From Silurus meridionalis (Eukaryota; Chordata; Actinopteri; Siluriformes; Siluridae), in contig NC_060887.1 in NCBI RefSeq assembly GCF_014805685.1, positions 18,015,963 to 18,079,962 on the forward strand: a stretch of 64,000 nucleotides of DNA, in the 5' to 3' direction. The stretch's first letter is position 1, and each line of letters opens with the position of its first letter. Positions 1 through 13,834 of this stretch are shown here, in pieces. Made by a program: the position numbers and the translations under genes. The notes under the pieces were generated by a model, which had not been told where the DNA came from, searched no databases, and worked only from the letters and a program-made list of their open reading frames with translations.

Positions 1-12
1 TCCCTATTTTAG

Positions 13-3000
13 ATGACATTTCCTTTGCGTTGGCCCTGTCCTTACATCCCATTATGCCCGCTACGGTGTGCAGATGTGCTATGTGCCCCAATGCCCTTCA
101 TCGTGGGTGTTCACTCCAGCTATTTTGACCTGTACGACCCTCCTTCAGATGTGGTGTGTGTGGACCTTGACACCAACACTATTTTCCAGTGAGTCATTTT
201 GCTTGTTGTCCTGGCAACCAAAGACACAACAGTCCAGTGTGCTCATGCTGCAAATGTATGGCTCTTAGTGTAGCACAATGAAACAGAAAGAACACTACTA
301 TCATTATTCTGAAAGCACAAATTAATAATAAATCAGCAGTTCATGTTTATTACTGTGGACAACAGAGAAAAACCGAATGACATATCTTTCAGATCAGAAG
401 ACAAGAAACCCTTTTCGTGGAAATCTTTACCCAGGAAACATGCAAAAATCCTACTCAACTCACTCACCCACCTGCACAAAACGTTGGAGAAAAGTAAGTA
501 TAAAGATTCAACACAAAAATAAATCTGTCATACATGTCAATATAAAATATACAGGAGTGTAAATGGATTGCTTTCTCTGTAGTCTGTACCCCTGGTCAAG
601 AGGAGGCCACTCTGGAGTTCTTGCTGACAGATTACGATCTGATCTATGGACGGCAAAAGCAGCTCGAGCTGGAGATCCAGGAGGCCTTTTTGCGCTTTAT
701 GAGCTGCCTTCTAAAAGGCTACCGCTCCTACCTCCTGCCCATTACCCAGGCCCCCTCGGATAGAACCACTGACTGCAGCTCCCTTTTCAATTTGCAAGGT
801 GCGCTTCTGACCTACTCAACCCTAATGCAACTTTATAATCTGTTAATAATGTAAGATCTGGTCTGTTGTTTTGTCGTGCCATAGAATCGGGTCTGATACC
901 TCGATTTTAAATGAATGTTGATTCAGTAAATAATTTATGTGGGATAAATTCTTCACTATGGAATATTGTTTCTCCAGGCTAGGATGAGAAGCTCCAGAGT
1001 AGAGTCTGGCACAATAATCGGAAATTTGTATGCAGGTTTTTTAAAGTCTCGAGATCGGACACAGCAGAAGTTTTATTCGCTCCTCACCAAGACTCAGATG
1101 TTCACACAGTTTATAGAGGAGTGCTCCTTTGTCAGTGACCGACATGCATGCCTTGAATTCTTTGACGAGTGTGTTCAAAAGGTCTGTGGAATACTTTTTA
1201 CATTTTTATTTTATTATTATTTAATAAAAGAAAGTAAAAGAAAGTACACCATTACTGCAGTCTTGCACTAACTACATTTTTATCAAAGTCTTATATTTTG
1301 TTCTTTTCATGGAAAAATATAATCTCACTCTCACATCATTTTTCTCTCCTCTCTCACATTCTCTTCCCTGTTTAGGTGGATGTGGAGAAGCCTGAGGAGG
1401 TGAGGCTGATAGATCTTGATGAGACTCACAGCGGAGAGCACACAGTGTTTATTATGCCGCCAGAGGAGCCACAAGAAGCTGACGGCTCTGAATGCCCTGC
1501 ACTCTACAGGTTACACCTGACACGTTGTTCCTCACACACTTCATTTCTAGCTTTAAAAATATAGTCATAGTAATTTCTGTTACTTTAATTGTGCCCATGC
1601 GTTGATTATAGCTACGAGACGTTTCCTTTGTTGCATCCCGAGTTCTTTGACCGGCCTCTGGATCAGCTCCGTATCACGGCAAAGGGAAGTGCCCCCAACA
1701 GCCCCGCCCCTCGCCGAACCAAACAGGTACACATTACCAAATGAAATGTGGAAATAATGTCTAAAGATGTTTACAATGGTTTATTATCCTTCCTTTCTGC
1801 TAATACTTAATGCTTAATTAAGCATTACGGACCCACTCAGAATCTTAGTGATTTTTTTTTTATGTATTTAGTACAATGTTAATAATTAAAAGATCCTTTG
1901 ATGCTTGAAGTTCAGTTTCATTTACACTTATTATATTTTGGCAATTGTTCACAATTTTTTTGCACCTTAGTATCTTTTCTGTGGAGTATAATAATATGAT
2001 GGTGCAATCTATTTCTGTATTGTGTTCTGTTCTACAGGAGATCAAGCTGGCACAGAAATGTGCGCAGAAATACTCTGCAGTACCAGACATGTGGTCTAAG
2101 TGTCTGCTGGGTCACTGTTATGGTCTGTGGTTCATATACCTGCCCACCTTTGTCCGGGCTGAGAGCACCAAGGTGCGGGCACTGCACACTGCCTACGAGG
2201 TGCTCAAACACATGGAGACACGGAAGGTAGTGCTTCCTGACGAGGTGAGACCTCATACCAACCACTGACACATAACACAAGTGTGACAAAGTTCTTTTAC
2301 ATGACTCCGAAATCAAGCAGGAATACACAGTCTTTCCTTTTCAAGAAAATATTTTTTAGGAACCTAATTAATCAATGATGATATATTTAGGTGTTTATGT
2401 CATATTTGGGTATTTAATATTTTTTCCAGATAATGGAATATATTTACAGCCCAAAACAGAGTTTACTTTGCAGTTGTATTCAAAGGAATTATAATAGTAG
2501 TCTGTAAAACTAATTCAATGTGGAAATATAGCGTGTGGTAAGTTGTGTTCATTTTTTCTGACCTTGTGCAATGTTCTGTGTGTGTTGCAGGTGTGCTACA
2601 GGATCTTAATGCAGCTTTGTGGGCAGTACGGGCAGCCTGTGCTTGCTGTCCGGGTCCTGCTGGAGATGAAGAAAGCAGGAATCATTCCTAACACCATCAC
2701 ATATGGCTACTACAATAAGGTAAGTCTTTCAAAAAGGCAAAAATACCACTGACATGCCTGCAACCTTCAATCTTTATGATTGGATTGATCGTTAAATAGG
2801 TTGGTACTTTGCTCTCTCCCGTATTCTCTCACAGTTCTTCATCTTTCTTTCCTTTCTTGTGTTTACAGGCTGTGCTGGAGAGCAAGTGGCCATCCACCAA
2901 TCAGGGAGGTCGCCTTCGATGGGCCAAGCTTCGCAACGTCCTTTTGGCTGTGGCACATTTCAGGCAACCAATCAAACAGAGACAAAAGAGCGACTTCTTC

Positions 3001-6000
3001 AGCCCAAATCAAGGTTTGTTTACATTGAATAGCATAGCTCCACTAAATGTAGAGTAGCAGGGGTCTTGCCTGAGCTTCCAATTATATTTTTACGTTGTAG
3101 GTAACTGTACTCTTCACCCGCACTCCACTCTTATACGCCAGACCAGCTGGAGCGGTTTGAGTGAAAGTTCAAGCCATGAATCCTTGACTGGTCCCATCAC
3201 TAAGAGCAACAGTCTAAGCAGTATGCGTCCTGATAGTAAGTGACAGGCAAAATGGTATAAAATATGAAAATCTATATAAAATGGTATTTTTCTGTTCTGT
3301 TTCACAAGAATATACAGATTGCTATGAATTTAGTTGAATTTAAGATATGGAATAGAAACAATTAAGAGCACCCTGGATGCACATTCTGATCATGCACATG
3401 GGCAAAACAACCCCAATTCCGAAAGAAAAAGTTGGGACATGGTGAAAAATTTAAATAAAATCAATATTTCAATGATTTGCAAATCTCAGAAATCCATATA
3501 CCGTATTTTTCGGACTATAAGCCGCTACTTTTTTCCCATGTTTTGAACCCCGCGGCTTAAACAACGAAGCGGCTAATTTATGGATTTTTCCTGGGTTTTT
3601 CTCGGTTTCACAAACTTCAAGCCAAAAAACTGAGCGACATAACATTAGACAAATGAAATTTCCGAGCGGAAATGAAAAAACACACTTCACCTGTGTTCTG
3701 AGCTGCACGGCATCGGGAGAAAAAACTTCCACCGGTGGTGATTTTTAAACGCACGACGATGCCAAAAGATAAACTCCTGAGAGAAATAGTTGTGAAAGGA
3801 AGGAGGAAGACGGCGAACAATGACTTTCTTTGTAGGCTACTGTTTAGATACAAGCCGTTGTAGCACGTTGAGTCTGGGTGAAGGGATAGCTCGCTAACTC
3901 CAGTTACAACAGAAATCATATAAGCACAGACAGGTTTCCAAAACTCGTGCTTTTTTATTTTTCTTGGCAACAACGTTACGGGTTAGTCAAAGAAACTTAG
4001 AAATAAGCATCAGAAAATAATAAGGACATATTCCTCGGCCTTGCACACATGCAGTAATACTGGAAAAATGCTGCGGCAGGCTGTTCCCAAAATGCCGCTC
4101 TGCTCTTAAAGGAGCCACAACATATTTCACCCGTTATACCATGTAACAGACACTGTCTTTCATTAAAGCCTGTGTAAAGTTCATTAGTTTTAGTATAGAC
4201 AGGTGTGGCTTATTTATGTTAAAAATAAAAATCTTTGTCAAATTAAGTGGGTGCGGCTTATATATGGGTCCTTATAGTCCGGAAATTACGGTACTATTCT
4301 GTTTTTATTTACATTTTTACACCACATCCCAACGTTTTCGGAATAGGGTTGCAAATTTATACCATTTCAGAGTCTGTCAAAATCATTACAACCATATATA
4401 TAAAACTAGCTTTTCCTGCCACAGATGTGACAAACATGGCTGCAACAGTTTGAAATAGGATTTTGCTGTGCTGTGTGTTGTGCTGTGGGTTGCAGTATGC
4501 CCCTAACAAATAATTTTACTGTGTAAATTAAGAATGAATTTCTGATGCTTTTGATAAACGTTATGTGTGTGTTACGTTAAAACAAGACGTGCAAAACCTT
4601 TTACGTGTGCAACATTTCAAAAAGAGGATGAATAAAATGTATATTTGAGCGAAGCTGTTGGACTGCGATCTAATTAAACCAATGTGATTATATTCCCTCC
4701 CCCACAGAATCTAAGCTAGCTAGAAAAGCAATGCTACAAAATAAAAGCACTGATGACCCGGCCTCCCGCAAACCCCCCATCAGTCCTCGGGATATGGCTA
4801 CACCCTCCCCAGTTCCTCCTGATGATCGTGTTAGAGTGCGGCGCAGTGAGGTCTGCTTGTCCACCTTTTACAAAGAGTGGGCAGAGACAGATACGGACTG
4901 CAGGTGCGAGCCAGAGAGAGATGGCAGGTATGTGCAGATCAGGAGATAATCTTAATTATTCACTATTAAAATATTAGTTTTACATCCGAATAATTCCTAA
5001 TTGTGTCATTTGTTCAAATAACGTTTGATCTCTGTGATTTCTCTGTGATTTATTCTTTTACATTATAATGTAGACCATGGTGTAGATTGTTTTTTTGTTT
5101 TTTTCATCCACCAGATCCACAGAGCAGCGGGAAACACTGAATCGCAAGGCAGTAGATGAGAACTATAATAACGTGCTGTCCCCGAGTCGTGGCCTGGCAG
5201 GCAAACTGCAGCAGCTTCTCACACCCACACGTAATAGAAACTCATCACGCCGTGCAGCCAGTGTAGACGAGCGACGGCCTGCCACTAACGGTCCGTCACG
5301 CAAATCATCTGAACAGAGGCAGTCTCGCAAATCACAGGTGGCCGAGACACTGCTGAAAGCCAAAGAGCGACTCTACAATGCCACCTCTGAGGTCAGAATT
5401 AGACTACATCAGTCAAATCACCATAAACCGTATAATACAAGTATATAAAGCATTCTGGCTGGTAGACTTTGTAACATAAGCAGGTGGGAGTACTGACTGT
5501 CATTTGCTTTTTTTTCCCCCCCAGAGCTCATTGTCTGTAGGCAGTGACATTGACCTGTCAGACCCTCCAAATTCTGGTTTTTCACTCAGGAAGTCATGGG
5601 ATCCTACACAGGAAGGGGTAGGGCTTGAGGTAATTTCACAAAGGAGAAAACCCCTAGGTTTCTTGCACTTCTCTATTTTTCTCCGTTTATTTTATACTTG
5701 GTTTCCTTGTGAAACATCTGACTCATATCCTGAACGCACAAAACCACCAGTTAAGTAACTGTCAGCATGTTCATGCAAAAACACTTTACTAAAAATACAT
5801 TATTTAAAATAAAGATATGTTATACTGATACAATTCAAAATTCAAAATAAATGATTAATAATCAATATTCTTCTTAATACCGTGGTGGTTTTCACCTTAT
5901 CTTTTTGCCCAGGTGTCTATGTCGAGCTGTACGCTGTGCCGGAGCTGTAACTCACTGGTTTATGATGAAGAGATCATGGCAGGCTGGACATCAGATGACT

Positions 6001-8740
6001 CCAATCTGAACTCCAGCTGCCCATTTTGTTTGGCATCATTCGTACCACTGCTTAACGCAGAGATCTGTGACGTCGGGACTGTCAGCAGGTAACAAACACT
6101 TCCTGAACATGCCAGCTTTGTTCTGGAAATTGTGTCACTTCTGAATTCTGAATGTGATGACTGTATCCATGGAAACAGAAACGTCATAAAATAAACCAGC
6201 ATTTTTTCCCCCAGTCATTATGAAAAAAGCATTATGGTTATCAGACTAATCTTTGACTTTTTATTCGTTTTATTTGTACGCCATCGTAATTGTATTGAGG
6301 ACAAAATCTGTCGTGCATCCACCAAGTGATTTATGGAAATGCTTAATAATGGGAACGTTCTCCACACTGCTAGCACATTTTGAAAAATGTTTTGTGCTGA
6401 TTTAATCACTTTTTAACTGTTTCACAACATTTGCCATAAATCTGAAAAATAGATTTCAAGAAAATGAGGATGTATGCAGGATTACGGTTTCATTATAATT
6501 GTTCACTAAAGCTTTTCTTATCTATTTCTTTCTATACATCTATGTGATCATTTAAACTTGAAAGCAGTCAGTATCACTGTAACTGGAACATAGGGGATGA
6601 GGTGGAAAGTGCGGCGAGGCCCCCTAGTGGTCAAGATGGCTTTCTGCAACATCTGTATAACGGTGTGACCGAGCATGACTCTAGTTCAGAGACCAGCACA
6701 TACTCTGAGAACAGCAGTAATACTCTAGTAAGAATTCTGTAACTTCATCTGCTTTTAAAAAATGTCAGTTTCAGCTAGTGAATTGCAGTTAATTGATACC
6801 ATGTGTTTTCAGAGCTCATCTTTGGGTGGTACGCCTCAGGTAACAGTGGCATACCTGAGCCCTCTGGTCTTGCGTAAGGAGCTGGAAAGTCTTTTGGAGA
6901 ACGAAGGAGAGAGCGTTCTCTCTCAGGTGCAGTTACTGGACAGCCACTCCATCCTTTTCTGGAATCTGGTGTGGTACTTCACTCGCCTTGGTCTCCCCAG
7001 CAATCTGCTGCAACTGGTGCGGGCCTCTCCGCTAGCGTCACAGATTTCACAGGTACCAGTGAAACACATATTCAACACTGGCTATTACAAAGGTACAAAG
7101 TAGATCAAATTGTGTAACGTTGATGTCTTGTGTTCCAGAGCCTCGAGAGCACTTCAGTAAGGGTGAGGTTACTGTGGGATATCCTGACGCCTGATACGGA
7201 TTACTGGCCTCCACTCTATATGATCTGGAGAATGCACAGTAAGAAGAATTGCATTCATGCAAAGAAAAAACACACCGAACTTCAACTCCTTCAATTTTTA
7301 AATAGATTTTTAAACACAATTTTATCTTTTTAGCTCCAAGATGAAGTTGTTAGTGATAGGGTTAAAAACACATTTATTCATTATTAGGAGGTATAATTGT
7401 GTATGCTGATGTGTGTGCCTTGTTACATCTGCTGTTATGTTTTTTTCATCTTTACATCACAAGCTCATTTGGACACATTTTGGTAATGATATAGAAGTTG
7501 TTATGTCTATAGTGATAGAAGGAACTGGCTGACTGGCACAGCTGCATTTTTCAACATGTTACATCATGCCCTTGATTGCATTCGCTCACTCTGGGACACA
7601 TAGTGTTTGTATTGGCCAATATCCTCATGTATTAGCAAAAATCCAGTTCCTTTTTTGTTGTTGTTAAAACTGAACTGAAAGCAGTTCATTATGTTGCATT
7701 TAAAGCAAAGTATTTGGGCAAAGTAGCCCATTTGTATTGACACTTGGCATCATAAATAGCATGCTGCCACAAAACTGGGTAATATAAAATGGGGCAGGAT
7801 TTATAATCCCGCACTTGAACTCAGGAAGATTGCATTTTGCCGTTGTGTCTGTGCTCAAGAGTGCTTGAGTAGACAGAAAAGTGAACAGGATTTCGAGCTG
7901 AAAAAATAAGGACTCTTTGAGAATCGGTCGGCATGCAAGATAAAAGATTGTCCCTCTCCGTAAAGCGATAATGTCAAACTGTTTTGCTGCCTCTGTTTTG
8001 TCAGGTGGAGTCCCTATGCGTAACTATGGTTGGCGCAGACACAACCACCCCTTCTCACTGAGCTTTCTGGAGGAAGTCCTGCGCTGTGTCGGTATGAATG
8101 AGGTACACAAGGCCATCACGTTCTTCCTGGACACCATTGGCAAGCAGCCAGGCACTCCTCGGACACAGAGGTGAGGAAAACAGTTTGATGTGAGCAAATA
8201 TAGGGATAAGAGTATGCTGTGTGATTAAACAGCTAAAACCTATATATCAGTAATCTTTCAATAATCATCAGAGAAAATTGCTGGTCAACAAACACACTAT
8301 GCTGAACAGTCACCATAGCCCAGATAAAATATTTATAATTTACTTGAAGGGAATGAAATCGTTAAAACTTTCAGATACAGACTTGAAAGTTGCTGGGGGC
8401 AAATTGAAACATGTAACCCACTTTTTCTATCTTGCCTTTAATAGGAGCTTGTACAGGGAATTTCTGTTTCTTACATTAGCTGCTATGGGCAAAGACCATG
8501 TTGGTAAGTAGACACAAAACATTACATAAGAACATGAGAACAGCGATATAATATCTACTTGTGTCATATTTATTGTGTCCCCCCTGCACTCCAGCTGCTT
8601 TTGACAAAAGGTACAAGGCTGCCTGTGCCAAGCTGAGCAGCTCCATGGGTCGAGAGGAGCTGAGGAGGAAGAGAGCTCAGCCACCCAGCGCCAAAGCTGT
8701 GGACTGCAGGCGCTGTTTCCTAGTGCCCCTGGACTGCTGA
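13..8740 (+). CDS. dennd4b: dennd4b, DENN domain-containing protein 4B (3' part, 20 exons)
   Basis: Exons: 13-188, 393-493, 583-798, 1036-1181, 1376-1509, 1612-1726, 2038-2244, 2591-2719, 2869-3013, 3101-3235, 4708-4927, 5115-5391, 5525-5629, 5913-6088, 6568-6727, 6813-7052, 7139-7238, 8005-8170, 8445-8503, 8595-8740. They join in phase into 1050 codons plus TGA; the N-terminal MABP and early DENN parts lie upstream of the window. Family role: exchange factor for Rab GTPases (Rab10 for DENND4 proteins) in membrane traffic. Visible: DENN core ([16 protein letters not shown]) in the first exon; a PPR-like helix pair in exon 2591-2719 ([20 protein letters not shown]); a zinc-ribbon-like CTLCRSC...CPFC in exon 5913-6088; conserved blocks [12 protein letters not shown] and FWNLVWYF near the C-terminus. 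DENND4B is preferred over 4A and 4C because of [42 protein letters not shown] and [10 protein letters not shown]. The exon 1036-1181 donor is GTCTGT, weak but required by frame. Intron 10 carries a nested transposon. Confidence 0.95.
3407..4352. mobile_element. Short non-autonomous TIR element split by a second insertion
   Basis: Lies in dennd4b intron 10. The left end starts ACAACCCCAATTCCGAAAG and continues into AAAAGTTGGGAC. The right end at about 4323-4352 is its imperfect inverted complement (CATCCCAACGTTTTCGGAAT, then AGGGTTG). The pair of termini is familiar from abundant fish MITEs; the superfamily was not determined. Only about 150 bp belong to this element, because another transposon sits at 3501-4291 between its halves. 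Confidence 0.7.
3501..4291 (+). mobile_element. TA-flanked, pogo/Tigger-like DNA transposon copy 1
   Basis: The ends are inverted: CCGTATTTTTCGGACTATAA at the left, and CCTTATAGTCCGGAAATTAC then GG at the right. A TA lies directly outside each end (3499-3500 and 4292-4293), as expected for a Tc1/mariner/pogo target-site duplication. A secondary inverted motif (ATAAGCCGC / GCGGCTTAT) is also present. Inside, near 3757-3860 on the plus strand, is a short open stretch starting [18 protein letters not shown] and ending LLFRYKP. The same stretch appears in the second copy at 54357-55045, so it is probably a remnant of element coding sequence. The pogo assignment is inference from the TA duplication. 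Confidence 0.75.
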
Positions 8741-11700
8741 GGGTCGAAACACACTCACACAGCTGCTCCACAGCTGGGACACTCCTCTCTCTTTCAGTGA
8801 CTGCCTCCTGCAATTATCCCTTCAAAGTCAGTCCTAAGTTGGCCTCAAGTTTCACACGTCTCCATAAAACAGTCAGCGGATCAATGTTCTGAAGCCCTTT
8901 TTCTCCTGACGCACTGCAGCTTATGCACATGGTACTTCCTGTAGAACTCACTGGGAGAGGAGATAGCTATTCTCTTTCTCAAGAATAGATTATCTTGTTT
9001 TTATTTGCCTCAGTTATTTTTTTTTCCTGAGCAGATCTTTCTATTTGTAGTAAAGCAGAAATCTAGACATTCACCGCTGAGCTGAGTCTTCTCTTTCGCC
9101 AAGTAACAAACGAGGCACCGCAGTCATGGTTTAGTGACATTCTGATCTATGCATTGAGCAGATCATCGTCATACCAGCATCACAGTATGTACCATTAGTT
9201 TCACAGACAACGCCCGTCATCCCATTAGTCCTTAAGTGTAAACATTCTGTAATCCTGCCTCTGTGACGTGTATGTGAGTTTGTGTTTGTAATTGTATCGT
9301 ATCAGACAGCCTCTGTTTAAAAACCATTTATGTTGCTCTCTCTTATAGCCTCTCTCTATGTTAGGTCTTGCCGACTTACTCGCTACTCGTGTTTAACTGT
9401 GCCTCTAGCGATTAGGCTGTGAGAGAGGAACTCGCGGTCCTCTACAACACTGGGGGTAAAAATGAAGGCTGACGGCCACTAAAGAGGAGGAACCGGTACG
9501 GACTGAGTCTGGGATGCCGAGGGCATTCAGCTAAAAATAGGAGCACAGAGGTGATGGTTATAACTGGCAACCCAAAAAAAAAAAAAAGCACTGAAGACTG
9601 AATGCTTGGGTACAGTGCAATGAAGCAGAGTATACAAAGGTTATGGACGGTGCCCTGCTACAGACTCGTAAAAAAAAAAAAAAAAAAGACTAAATGGAAT
9701 TTGCTTCTATTATTTGTTCTATTTTGGTATTTTTTACTTGTTTGCAGTCTGATTTATTTGTTTTAAACACGTGTGTGGTGTGTATGAGTTTTGCTAATGT
9801 GTGTGGGCAGCTTTCAGTCATCCAGATGTTTAGAGCAAAAAAAAAAAGCCTTAGATTTGCATTTTTCCCTTGTTTAAATGGACCCTTACCTCCTGTTAAA
9901 CCCTAACCCATGAGACGATGGGCAGCACGTGCAGAAATGCACCAATTAAGAACACGGTTCTCCAGCTTGAAACAGTGAGATGTCTCCACCTCCTGAAGCC
10001 GGATCTTGCCTGACCTTGGGGTGTTAGTAGAATGGTGGTATACGCTAGTGATTACACCGGTACGGTAATTCACCCACAAAGTTCTAAATCACCTGGCTAC
10101 AGAGTGCTGCTACACCACACGCTTTTGCTTAAAGCTTTACTTTTACTGGATAACTGAACAGCTTTGTGTGTGTCTGTTTGTTTTTGTGTGTCTGTGTGTT
10201 TGTGCTTCTTCAGCTGTTTCTGCCTTTTTGTGAAATGCTCCAAGAGGCACATACACACCCAGTTCGCTCCCCAGCACTGTGTAGGACTGTCAATTCTATC
10301 TATCGTACTCGCACAACCACTCAGTAATACCCAGAGATACAAACATTATTGTTAAATCCATTCAACACAGACAGACTGAACTACAGATCATTTAATATCA
10401 GCAGAAGTGTTAAACTGACTCCATGATCACTCTGAACAGTGACACTTTTGAACTGGATTTGAATGAGCGCGAATCCTCCTCCCTGATGGCCTTATTATAG
10501 CTTCTTTCACACTTTTTGGAGGGCTGTCATGGTGCCAGTGCTTCTTTCCACATATAAACATTCATCTCTACTGCTGATCTAAAAGCAGCTGGTCGATGTA
10601 ATGTTTCAAACGAACAAAGTGCTTAGGTACCTGGTAGTACATGAGTGCCAAGGTTGTCTGAATTCTCCATCACTGTGGCTTCTGTCTATTTAGCAATAGG
10701 GTTAATAGGAACATCTGTAGATAATATATTTTTTTCTTCCTCAATCTGTGCTACAAAGTTCAGCCTTATAATGTGACAATGGCCTTTAAAATGTCCTTCA
10801 CGGTGTCTTTTACCTCCTCTTTTAATTACTTGCTTTTGTTTTGTGTCTGTTCTGTATTTTTTTGTTTTTTGTCCCTCAAGCTGTCTGTGGTATCGTTTAT
10901 AATTCAACTCTTATGTGTCTTGTACGTTTCAAGCAGTGAAGCACATATATGTTCCTGTGTGAGGCAAGTCACCTTATAATGAGCGATATAGTTTGTGAAC
11001 GAGTCATTACAAAGGTGGAAAGCTGTGATTAATAGAACTATAATCATTTCAGTATGAAAAGGTCATGATAGTAGCAATATGTTATGTAATGTTAGTCATA
11101 GGACAGAAATCTAACACTGACATTACTGTTTGAAATTAGCTACAGGTAAAAAAAACAAAAAGGGGGGGGGGGGGGTGTAAACAAGTTAACAGTATGTTCC
11201 TGGTTAGGAATGAAGTCCTCTTTCTTGCCCATTTGTTGTGCTGTGTTGTATAATGATGACCAGCAGGGGACAGCATGCCAAAGGGAGAAAATAAGGTCTG
11301 CAGTGATTTCACTGTATTTTAATGCATCTGACTGCAACATGAGGAAATCAGAGTTAGGACAGTTTTTATTTTTTAAAAATGACGTGAAAAAGAAATATTT
11401 GCAGAGCTATATTTAAGATGTTTTGTGTTTGCTGTAGTAATTTATATAGATGTGAGTTCTGTTGTGAATTGTTTTTCTATGTTTAAAAAGAAAACACCTT
11501 GTGGGTGTGTTTCGTTTGATTTGATTGTGGAAATGGTGGATTGGTTTGGCCATGGTGTAACAGCATCCAAAATGTGACCTGACAACATTAAAGTCCCTCG
11601 GAAATGACTGTAAACATTTATGTTTAACACTGATTAGATTTATCTTCACAGCTAAAGCAATATCGGGAAAAATTCACCATCAGTGAATATGAACTGCAGA

Positions 11701-13420
11701 CTGAAGCTTATTTTAATATTTCAAGGAAATTTTTTGCAAGAGACCATCTGAAATTTTGGTTTGTTTCTTTTCTATAAAATATCATTTACCTTTTCTGGGG
11801 TACAGACACTGAATATTTTAACTTCTCCAACACACAGGATAATTTCTTTCTATTCCTTCTCAAACTCAACTTAAAAGGTTGAACTCATTTGTGTGTTACT
11901 GGACAGCCAGTGAAGACTGCGACTGTGGGCGATATAAACTACAGCATTGTTGGAAGACTGCCAATGTATCCAAGAGTCGTTATTGCACAGTGACATGCAG
12001 TGTTAAGCAGGTCGGGTTTAATAACCCCTGCATGGCAGCGTGGCTAATTTATGTCTTTCTGTTAAAAAACTTTCATTATGAGCAGACAGTGGTGAATTTT
12101 TCTTCAAACTCACACAATTCACCTTGACTGATTACAAGACTGTAACAAGGCACTATATCTTTGATTATTTTTTTTCCCTGAGTCTTTGAAAAGATGGCTT
12201 GGCTTTGATTTCATCAGTCATGTAGATACATTAACTCCATAAATATTATTTAGGACGAACTCAAACAATCCAAATTAAGCTCTGACAAATGATATGGCAT
12301 TGAAATGCATTGAGACATGCTTTATTGTACGGATTTCCTTCATTTATTTAAAGAAACTGTAGGAAATGAAGGAAGTAAATGATGTGCTGCTTCACTGAAC
12401 AGTGAAAAAAATAAGTCTTGAGTCTCATAAGACATCAACATCTGAAGCAACATGCAACTTGGACGACCCAAAGCTGTTTTTGATTCAAGTGTTCTACAGA
12501 ATAAAAATTTTAAATGTGCAAGTTAACATCAATTCTGTAAGAACAACGATAATCTAGTTATCAACCATTGTATGAGAATCACCATATTAATACTGCTTCA
12601 CTTTGCTCTCAGAACACCCTCAATTCTTCATGGTGTTGATTTCACCATGTGTTGGAAACATTTCTTTGAGACTCGACATGATTATATAATTGACATAATT
12701 ACTGCCATCTATAACTGGAACCCAGTCTTATCTTTTACTGGAGCCTTTGTCTTGCGGATTATAAGACACTTGGCTGCTCATCGCAGTTGTTCAGTATGAG
12801 TGTTTAAGTTACTGTAGCCTTTAACCAGTCTGACCTCTTATCATCCAAAACATCATTTTAAACTCTACAGACTTTTAAGTGTGAAAATCCCTATAGATTT
12901 TTAAACTAGTCCATTTGGCACTCACAAACATGCCACTGTCACAGTCACCGAGAATATCTTCCCTTTCTGATGTCTGAACATTAGAGCTCTTGACCCTGTT
13001 TTTTTAATCATTGCGCTGCTGCACAAGATTGGCTGATTATATAATTCAATGAATGAGCACGCTTCCTTGAATTTCTTAATGGCAATGCGTTTTTCTAAAT
13101 ATTCTGCACTCGGAAACAAAGAAAAAACCCTACAAATTTTATCTATAAAATCAATTATATACTAATTGACAAGCAGTGCTGAAGCTCATATTAAGATCTA
13201 CTATGATATTGTTTACATTGTGTTACTGGTCAATGGTGGTGACAGGAATGTCAAGAAAGATTCAAATGTTGAGAAAATTTATTAAAAACAAACAGGCAAA
13301 CAAATCACAATCCAGAAACATACAAAGTACAGTGGAGTGCAAAACAAAAAAGACAAGGCAAATACAAAGAATCAACACCAGGTGTAAGCAGAGGTCAAAC
13401 CGGATTAGCAAACAATCAGA
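8741..13420 (+). other. dennd4b 3' UTR running into intergenic DNA
   Basis: No gene seen. The 3' UTR starts after the TGA at 8740, but its end cannot be fixed. Candidate poly(A) signals on the plus strand are ATTAAA at 11587-11592 and AATAAA at 12500-12505. Homopolymers include A runs near 9573-9587 and 9670-9687 and a 14-base G run at about 11162-11175. The rest is AT-rich with no repeat that I recognise. Confidence 0.5.
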
Positions 13421-13424
13421 AAAA

Positions 13425-13575
13425 GTAGTGGTGGTTTAATGGTTAAGGAAATGAACTCTGGATCGGAAGGTAACATGTTCAAATACCCTCACAACCAATC
13501 TGCCATTGTTGGGCCTTTGAGCAAGACCCTGAACCCTCAGTTGTAAGTCGCTCCAAATAAGGGCTGCAAGTGCAT
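13425..13575 (+). mobile_element. tRNA-derived SINE copy
   Basis: A box A-like segment (GTGGTTTAATGGTTAAGG, about 13431-13448) is followed at normal spacing by a box B-like segment (ATGTTCAAATACC, about 13474-13486). A fish SINE body comes next (GCCATTGTTGGGCCTTTGAG, then ACCCTCAGTTGTAAGTCGCT). The tRNA-like head with this tail is typical of teleost SINEs. The family name was not determined. Confidence 0.75.
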
Positions 13576-13591
13576 TGTATGTCAGCATTGC

Positions 13592-13735
13592 AAGCAGAGG
13601 TGGCAAAAGTACACACGTCCTTCACTCAAGTAGAATTACAGATACTGATGTTTTAAAAGACTCTGGTAAAAGTTGAAGTACTGACGTGTACTTAAGTAAA
13701 AAGTAGCCATTACTACTACCTGTTTTAGTGTCATG
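13592..13735. mobile_element. Fragment of hAT-like non-autonomous DNA transposon
   Basis: The stretch begins GCAGAGGTGGCAAAAGTACA and carries several AAGTAGAA/AAGTAAAA/AGTTGAAGTA motifs, which I recognise as the end of a common fish hAT-type repeat. A matching piece with GTACTGTTTCTCAGAGGATG and ACAGATATTTGTG lies at about 14660-14705, after a Tc1 insertion. The two were probably one element, interrupted by the Tc1 at 13835 and bounded by the LINE at 14757. Family assignment is from memory. Confidence 0.45.
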
Positions 13736-13834
13736 CTGGTAACTGAACCTCATCTCATATTAATACATTAATACAAAGAATCTCTCATTTTGTTATCTAA
13801 TGCATGTTTCCAGGCTGAACATCCACCATATACA

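Noticed and set aside
13..8740. Identification as DENND4A or DENND4C
   Set aside because: Several blocks (LESKWPS with [45 protein letters not shown]) fit remembered DENND4B better than 4A or 4C.
11161..11175. G14 homopolymer as a G-quadruplex switch
   Set aside because: A single uninterrupted G run with no conserved context. It is more likely a simple-sequence tract.
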